From Nilaparvata lugens (lineage: Eukaryota; Arthropoda; Insecta; Hemiptera; Delphacidae): DNA of 64,000 bases. The notes beneath the pieces are model-generated. The model made no database searches and was not told the DNA's origin. It saw nothing but the letters and a program-made list of their open reading frames with translations. The stretch spans positions 32,263,398-32,327,397 of the forward strand of contig NC_052509.1 of assembly GCF_014356525.2 (NCBI RefSeq). The letters are read 5' to 3'. The translations under genes were made by a program, and so were the position numbers. Shown piece after piece: positions 57,638 through 64,000 of this stretch (position 1 is its first letter; each line of letters begins with the position of its first letter).

Positions 57638-58547
57638 GTAAGTAAGGAAAGTCTACCAGCTGTTGAAGTTTTTTTCTTGAACAATAATATATTGCTAAAG
57701 TTTTTGGAAATTGTTCAATAATGCTGATATGGCTACGATTCTCAAAAATGTTGTTACTTTCCTTTTATTCCTCTTGTCAACCAAGAAAAAATTAATTTCA
57801 TACTGTGGGAGGTTCTCTTACTGAATGAAGCGCTTCCATGTGACGTTGGATAAGATTGTCCCATTTCTCGTGAAATAGCCTACCTTATTATTAGTCAATG
57901 TTTCAACACTGGTATTTGAACTCACCAGCTGGTTTTGTTTGATTTTGGACTCTTTATCAACAGTATCAACCGAAAAACCTTATCCACTTTTTGACTAATG
58001 ACTGCATATCAATGTATTGAGTAGAACTAACATATATAGTGTAATTCATATTTTTAATGCGGTTCATCAACTTTATCGTAATTAATCATCAAAAAATCAA
58101 AATTGATCACTAAAACAGGAGTAAAAACAGAATTGAGAGTTCCTATGAAAATATTTTGCATTCCTCTTTCTTTAACTTATCCTTGCAAAGAAGCCTGCGA
58201 TCATAATTTTCTCTTACTGGAGATTATAATAGAAAAATATGAGGACTCTTTAAGAGATTTCAATTGATGTGACGTTAATAAAGTTTTTGCTCTTGATAAT
58301 CAAAGTGTCTTTAATAAAACTTTCTCATTCAATCAATAAAATCTCTTCTCAAGATTATAATTGAGTGAGTATTCAGTATACATCAATACCTCTATAATGA
58401 AAGCAAATATATGCCAGAGTTTTTCAATAGAATAGCCCAATAAAAGAAAATATAATATTATTTTATTAGGAAATTCATGATGTGATACCTCTTTATTGCT
58501 AAGGTGCTTAGTTTTTAGAGTGAGTCATATGTATGGAAACCCTTCAA
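57638..58547. other. AT-rich DNA, no gene recognised
   Basis: Would be intronic if the donor at 57638 is real. No repeat or frame of note. Confidence 0.3.
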
Positions 58548-58840
58548 TAAATTGATTGATTGATTGATTGATTGAGTACTTTATTCATGTGGATTAGGTA
58601 CAACAATATATACTGGCTTATACACTTACACTGGCTTATATACATAGCTTACAATACAGCAAAATTATAGATTAATTTACATAATATAGACTAAGAAAAT
58701 TATTATTGAACAGTAAATGATACGAAAAAAAGCAATTTGTGATAACTATAGATAATATTGTTATGCATCTACATAGATTGTCGGAGCTTTGGACATATCA
58801 ATGTCCATCTTCGGAAAGAATACTCAAAATATCCTTCCCA
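58548..58840 (-). mobile_element. LINE 3' end, minus strand, (TCAA)n tail
   Basis: Reverse complement shows a perfect hairpin GGACAT-TGAT-ATGTCC (58791-58806) inside CCGAAG..CTCCG. Next are ~215 nt of 3' UTR, CATGAATAAAGTACTCAA, and (TCAA)n (58548-58575). No coding part is kept. Confidence 0.65.
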
Positions 58841-58854
58841 CTAACTCTCTACCA

Positions 58855-59979
58855 AATTGAAATCCTTTTCAAAATTTTAACTCTTTTTTGAAATTGTTTA
58901 TTCACAACATTTTTCGGCTGTATGATGCCATTATCAAGGTGTATATACAGAGTGAGTATTGTACTGGAGATATGTATGGGAACCCTTGAATAAGTTGGAG
59001 ACTATTGCAGATATAATACTGTTAATCTCAGGATAAGTTATTGGTCAAATACACTACCTTTTGACGTACAACTGAATTTCAACCCCTCATAAGGGGGTGA
59101 ATTAGGGGTTGTTACTGGAATATTTTAAATGTAACACCCATTGTGTATTACACCATTTTAAAGGCCTTTCTGGAACAAGAAAGATGACATCGATAAAAAT
59201 GTTCTATGATACTTGCATCCAAAATGGCGGCTGATTGGAGTTTTAGTTTTTGAAAAAATGAGGGGTTCTGACTCAAATATTTTGAATATAGACACCCATT
59301 ATGTGATACCTAAGTTTTAAGGCCTTTCTAGAAAAAGAAAGATTACATCAATAGAAATGTTCTATGATTTTTTCATTTAAAATGGCGGCTGATTGAAGTT
59401 ACAGTTTTTAAAGAAATAGTTGATAAAGTTCAATCAGCCGTCATTTTGGATAATAGTATCATAGAACATTTTTATCGATGTCAACATTCTCGTTTTGAAA
59501 ATGCCATTAAAATGATGTATCACACAATGGGTATTTCCATTCAAAATATTTGAGTTAGAACCCCTCATTTTTTCAAAAACTAAAACACCAATCAGCCGCC
59601 AATTTGGATGCAAGTATCATAGAACATTTTTATCGATGTCATCTTTCTTGTTTCAGAAAGGCCTTTAAAATGGTGTAATACACAATGGATGTTTACATTT
59701 AAAATATTCCAGTAACAACCCCTAAGTCACCCCCTTATGAGGGGTTGAAATTCAGTTGTACGTCAAAAGGTAGTGACGTCAAAATTATTTGACCAATAAC
59801 TTATCCTAAGAGTAATAGTATTTTATATCTGCAATAGTCTCCAACTTATTCGAGGGTTCCCATACATATCTCCAGTACAATACTCACTCTGTATATGCAC
59901 CTTGATAATGGCATCATACAGCCGAAAAATGTTATGACTAAACAATTTTAAAAAGCGTACTTGGATTTCAATTTTTATT
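58855..59979. repeat. 1.1 kb palindrome (foldback element) with internal tandem units
   Basis: Left arm 58855-59397 and right arm 59428-59979 are inverted copies. Outer ends AAATTGAAATCC / GGATTTCAATTT; then ACATTTTTCGGCTGTATGAT / its complement near 59910-59936; CAGAGTGAGTATTGTACTGG / complement near 59875-59895. The loop is ~30 bp near 59412. Each arm has two ~158 bp tandem units (phrases GGCCTTTCT, GTTCTATGAT, AATGGCGGCTGATTG). No coding frame. It resembles a foldback DNA transposon or a large non-autonomous element. Confidence 0.85.
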
Positions 59980-61929
59980 TATATTCACGAGTAGGCCTAA
60001 AGAAAAAAAAACAATTTGATGCTCTATGTTATACATCTTCAGCGCGAACATTCTTGAATATAATCGCAAGGCGATCTTCTCCTGACGTAATAAATTTATC
60101 ACTGAAGTAATAAATTTTTCAAAGTAAAATAGGATATTGCGGGATAAACGTCTGATGAAAAAGTCTACTTTTGCAAAAATGGTTGAAAAATAATATTTTA
60201 CATGTAAAACTACATGCAGTACCTCTCATAGAATAAATCCTTCAGTTTTTCCGACCAGAATACTAATTCATAAGTAAAGTCCATTGACTATTCAGCTTTT
60301 TAAAACAGAAAGTATGAACAAACGGAGAATTTTCAATATTTATTCGGCCCAATTCAAGGTCAAGGATCATGAATCTGTTCTACGATCAGTTAATTATTAT
60401 TCACCGTCTCTAGCTTAGTGTAGAATCACAATGAAAACGCTTATGAAAAATACACTGCATCGGGATTGGGGAATACTACTTATAAGTTAAAAAATTTACT
60501 TTCAGCAGAAGGGAATCATGATAGATATATTGTTTGTTGAAAGAGGATCTTCAGAATTATGGATTTATTTGAAAACTTGACAGATCTTATCTATGGAATG
60601 ATTCCCAGAAGAGAATCGCATCAACTTTATGGTTTCATGAAATATGAATTGAAGTGAAAATTATGAATGATCTCTATCAGCTACACTTAATTCAACTATA
60701 ACATCGTTCCATTTTCCAACTTGATTCTTGATTCATCTTTGAACAGGATGAGAACCTGGAAGTGACCACAATATTATGAAAGTCTATTAATTGTAATAAC
60801 TCACCCAGCATTTTTATCAGGAACATGAGTTAATAACGAAAGTGTTTTTTCCAGTTTTTGTATTCTCATTTCACGTTGCGTGTGCAGCCTACAGATCTCA
60901 TTTCCTCTTAATCAGGCTACTAATCGTGGCCAAAATTCACGATAAACATAGAAAAAAGTCATTGCGAAATTTTTTCTCAATTTATTAATTTCGGGACACC
61001 GAGCTTCGCTCGTTACTTATTTATTGATAAACAGATAAACAGAACACAATTATTTAAAATGATTGGGGAGGGTCTAACAGGCACAGCCCAGGACTGTTTC
61101 TTCACCGAATTTTGATGTATACACTATAAATACGGTAGTCCAAAAAGTAGTTTATGCTCCATACACTCAAATTCAGGTTCAATTTCCAGGCCAAACATTT
61201 AAAAACAGAAAAGTTCTAATTTAGATTGTTTACAAACAAATTGAATAACAAAATAACACTCACTGATCACTTAAAACTGTAGAATAATGATTAACTTTTG
61301 ATATAGGCCTACTCCAATTTAGAATGATATACCATGTCATGACAACAAATCAGATAGTTTTGACCAAGTCGATTAAAATTTCTAGATAATATTTCTCGTG
61401 AGGTAAGCTGATTGATTAAACTGCTGAACACAATTCTGTCTCTCCCCCAAACAGGCACTCGCATCTTCTGTTATCGATAGATGACGAAATAATCATCTGT
61501 TTCTCCAAGGATGAGTAATTATTATCCTTTTCATGTCCTTCAGCGACCTTTCCCAGGGATGAGACCTAGTGCAATCGAATTTTCATATCATAAACCTACT
61601 ATGTTCCAAATTTCGTGAAAATCGTTAGAGCCGTTTTTGAGATCTGTTGGACATAAATAACCATATAACCATATAAATGAAAAATATCCATGGCTGCCAT
61701 AAGTTCTGGAAGTTGACGGCTGCCATAATTATAGGACAAAGGTAAAATGTTTGCAAACTTCTTGTTTATTGATATTATGTCAATAAAAAGTAGATTTTGG
61801 ACCTGAATTCGATGTTTTAGGACACTATTCAACAAAAAACGACATATTCTCCACTCCTAAGGGTGGCTGCCACAAGTATGCTTTACCTGCGGCTGCCACT
61901 TGGATAGCAAGATGCATATATATTCCCAG
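59980..61929. other. AT-rich DNA with one shared repeat phrase
   Basis: 60994-61016 reads CGGGACACCGAGCTTCGCTC, also found at 63727-63750 and, reversed, near 2474. It is the edge of a dispersed repeat. No gene is recognised in the remaining ~1.9 kb. Confidence 0.4.
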
Positions 61930-61963
61930 ATTTATATATATATATATATATACATATATATTC

Positions 61964-62022
<59 letters not shown>
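61930..62022 (+). repeat. (TA)n microsatellite
   Basis: TA units interrupted by CATATATATTCATT. Confidence 0.9.
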
Positions 62023-62029
<7 letters not shown>

Positions 62030-62275
62030 ATTGCTCACCTAATATGATCGGATAGTACAGTAGTGGGTTCCATGGGAATTCTATTCCAATTGAAAAAATA
62101 CTTTCTGTCACTTCAAAACTATTGTCCGCCATCTTGGATCCGTCTAATAAGTGATATACAAAAGAAATGAATGAGTACGGTACCTATATATTGAATAATC
62201 AAGAATTAGTGAACAGTGTAGTGAACAGTTAGTAGCTTCTTTTTTTCAATTCATTTTAACACACTTTGAACAAAA

Positions 62276-62942
62276 AAAATCTGGTGTGGCGCACTCACAC
62301 AACTTTCCTTGCCGTTATGAAAATTGATCACCTGACGCTAGTGTTCCCGCGCATCTCAAGTCTACTATTCAAAGATTTGAGCCAGCTGGTGACAGGGCAA
62401 TAACGCTGGAGACACACGAGCTGCTATCTCTTCATAGTATTTAATAGAATCAACAGTTGCCAACAGTTTGCAATTGGATAATCACATTTTCTCGAATTTC
62501 GAGCTTATTTTTGATTTTAGGTGAAAATGTTACTGAACATTAATTGAAGAGATTCTCATGCTCAATCTTTTCCACTCAAAAGTTTCTGTTAAAATTGTAT
62601 CTGAAGCCTGATAATTGAGAATCTGAAATCAAACTTTGCATAGATGGGGCTGAGCTCCTGAAATTTTTACAGATATGGAACTTGTTTCAGTTGATAGAGC
62701 TTATCGATGACTATTCTAGGTATAACTTCAACCAAAATCGTTGGAGCCGTTTTCGAGAAAATCGCGAAAAACCCTGTTTTTGACAACATTCTCGCCATTT
62801 TAGCCGCCATATTGAATCGCATTTGATCGAAATTGTTCGTGTCGGAACCTTATATTGTGAGGACCCTAAGTTCCAAATTTCAAGTCATTCCGTTGATTGG
62901 AAGATGAGATATCGTGTACACAGACGCACATACACTCATACT

Positions 62943-62984
<42 letters not shown>

Positions 62985-63185
62985 CACACACACACACACA
63001 CACACACACCACACACACACACACACACCACACACACACACACACACACAGACCAATACCCAAAAATCACTTTGTTGGACTCAGTGGACCTTGAAACGTA
63101 TAGAAATTTAGAAATTGGGGTACCTTATTTTTTTTCGGAAAGTAATACTTTCCTTACCTATGGTAATAGGGCAAGGAAAGTAAAA
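62276..63185 (+). mobile_element. Repeat X, full copy A
   Basis: Starts AAATCTGGTGTGGCGCACTC, then ACTTTCCTTGCC (62302). It ends in a hairpin (63147-63181: ACTTTCCTT / AAGGAAAGT around ACCTATGGTAATAGGGC). Inside are GTTGGAGCCGTTTTCGAGAA, TCCAAATTTCAAGTCATTCC and a (CA)n array (62945-63050). No coding capacity. The short inverted ends suggest a non-autonomous DNA element. The single 3' hairpin could also fit a Helitron-like end, but I see no CTRR terminus, so the class is open. Confidence 0.85.
62945..63050 (+). repeat. (CA)n microsatellite inside repeat X
   Basis: CA units with four slips. The His/Thr frames here are artefacts. Confidence 0.95.
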
Positions 63186-63667
63186 TTTGTCATAACAACT
63201 GCTATCACGAGTAGTATTAATTACGTGTATGTTACAGACAGGCAGATAGACGTTTAAAGGATGCGATTTAATATAGAACTAATCTTATAGATTAATGTTG
63301 TGTATTATACAGCTGAAATCATGTGTCGGCGCATAAAGTCTTTCTGTCTGACAGACTGTGTGACAACTGCCAAATAATAGCATCAGCTTCTCTAAATGAA
63401 TGGAAAAATTACAGAAATAGCATACAAATAATTGCAGCTGACTGATAAATTCTAATGATAAATCAAAACAATTTTTTCTCTTATGTATTTTCAATGTTAT
63501 TTTTATATCCTGAAAAAGGACGAAGGAGTGAGTCAATTTTGTTGTCCAGTGAATTTGACCTGTGGAGAGGTTACGAGAACTCGTGTTCGAAATTTGAAGC
63601 TGATTGATCAATTCTCTCTAATGTTCTTGTTCTTCACAAACAGACAGAAAACGACTTTGAGCTCTAG
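63186..63667. other. AT-rich DNA, no gene recognised
   Basis: Short frames on both strands without domains. Confidence 0.3.
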
Positions 63668-63720
63668 TAAAGCTGCGTTCACACCAAAGTAATTAACAAA
63701 ATGTTAATAACTTAATCCTA
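63668..63720 (+). mobile_element. MITE terminus (AAAGCTGCGTTCACACCAAA)
   Basis: Same terminus as the MITE at 2585-2758, with AGT.ATTAACA.AATGTTAATAACTTAATCCT inward. The other end is absent, so it is truncated by the repeat at 63727. Confidence 0.6.
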
Positions 63721-63750
63721 GATATCGGGACACCGAGCTTTGCTCGTTAT

Positions 63751-64000
63751 TTTTACTTTCCTTGCCCTACTACCATAGGTAAGGAAAGTATTGCTTTCCA
63801 AAAAAAATTAAGGTACCCCAATTTCAAGTTTTTTATACGTTTCAAAGACCCCTGAGTCAAAAAATGGCGGATAATTACTAAAAAACCATGTTTTTCACGA
63901 GTTTTTTCGAAAACGGCTCCAACGATTTTCTTCAAATTTATACCATGAATAGCTATTTATAAGCCCTATCAACTGACATGGGTATCATTTCTGGGAAAAT
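63751..64000 (-). mobile_element. Repeat X, copy D, cut by the window edge
   Basis: Minus-strand copy starting with the terminal hairpin (63755-63789: ACTTTCCTTGCCCTAC..GGTAAGGAAAGT). It then has GAAAACGGCTCCAACGATT and TATAAGCCCTATCAACTGAC, as in copy B. It lacks the (GT)n part present in copies A, B and C. Confidence 0.85.

Noticed and set aside
62823..63257. 144-aa frame with poly-His-Thr
   Set aside because: Translation of the (CA)n array inside repeat X.

Overview
This is an AT-rich stretch of animal nuclear DNA packed with transposable elements. I find no rRNA, tRNA, operon or CRISPR array, and no complete host gene. The dense AP-endonuclease/reverse transcriptase (EEP-RT) LINEs whose ORF1 ends in a baculovirus-FP-like domain, a BEL/Pao LTR element, an RTE element and many A/T microsatellites fit an insect. 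Several dispersed repeats look like those I associate with planthoppers (Delphacidae, Hemiptera), but that is recognition from memory and I could not search it.

Layout. 0-16 kb: dispersed repeats, LINE 3' ends, a MITE, two inverted copies of a 16-18 bp minisatellite, and a (TTATC)n-tailed LINE end flanked by an 80-bp target-site duplication. 15.4-17.3 kb: GC-rich MITE-bearing repeats and a PHD-finger ORF1 fragment. 18.5-22.1 kb: the best-preserved element, a LINE with an uninterrupted 996-aa ORF2 whose ORF1 is cut down to its last domain. 22-27.5 kb: a tandem array of ~140 bp units, long (AAT)n arrays, LINE 3' ends and minisatellites. 27.5-35.8 kb: one decayed minus-strand LINE that took two LTR insertions, a ~1.97 kb putative solo LTR and a 1.77 kb internally deleted BEL/Pao element. 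Removing each at its target-site duplication restores the LINE reading frame. 35.8-40.7 kb: an RTE-like element carrying a LINE 3' end, with a ~0.47 kb RTE segment repeated either side of a minus-strand LINE fragment. 41.7-43.9 kb: a 2.2 kb (TTTAAATG)n satellite. 44-47.5 kb: two copies of an ~880 bp element with terminal hairpins (two more lie at 62-64 kb). 51.8-56.6 kb: a LINE with an internal 1.78 kb tandem duplication. 57.1-57.6 kb: a GC-rich island with plausible splice sites, the only candidate for a host exon. 58.5-60 kb: a LINE 3' end and a 1.1 kb palindrome.

The genes do not form a host pathway. Nearly all coding sequence is retrotransposon ORF1/ORF2 (RNA binding, AP endonuclease, reverse transcriptase), and only the ORF2 at 18.8 kb looks functional. 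The main interest is the nesting history, the variety of LINE 3' tails with upstream hairpins, a shared Cys motif in the LINE reverse transcriptases, and the satellite and palindromic structures.
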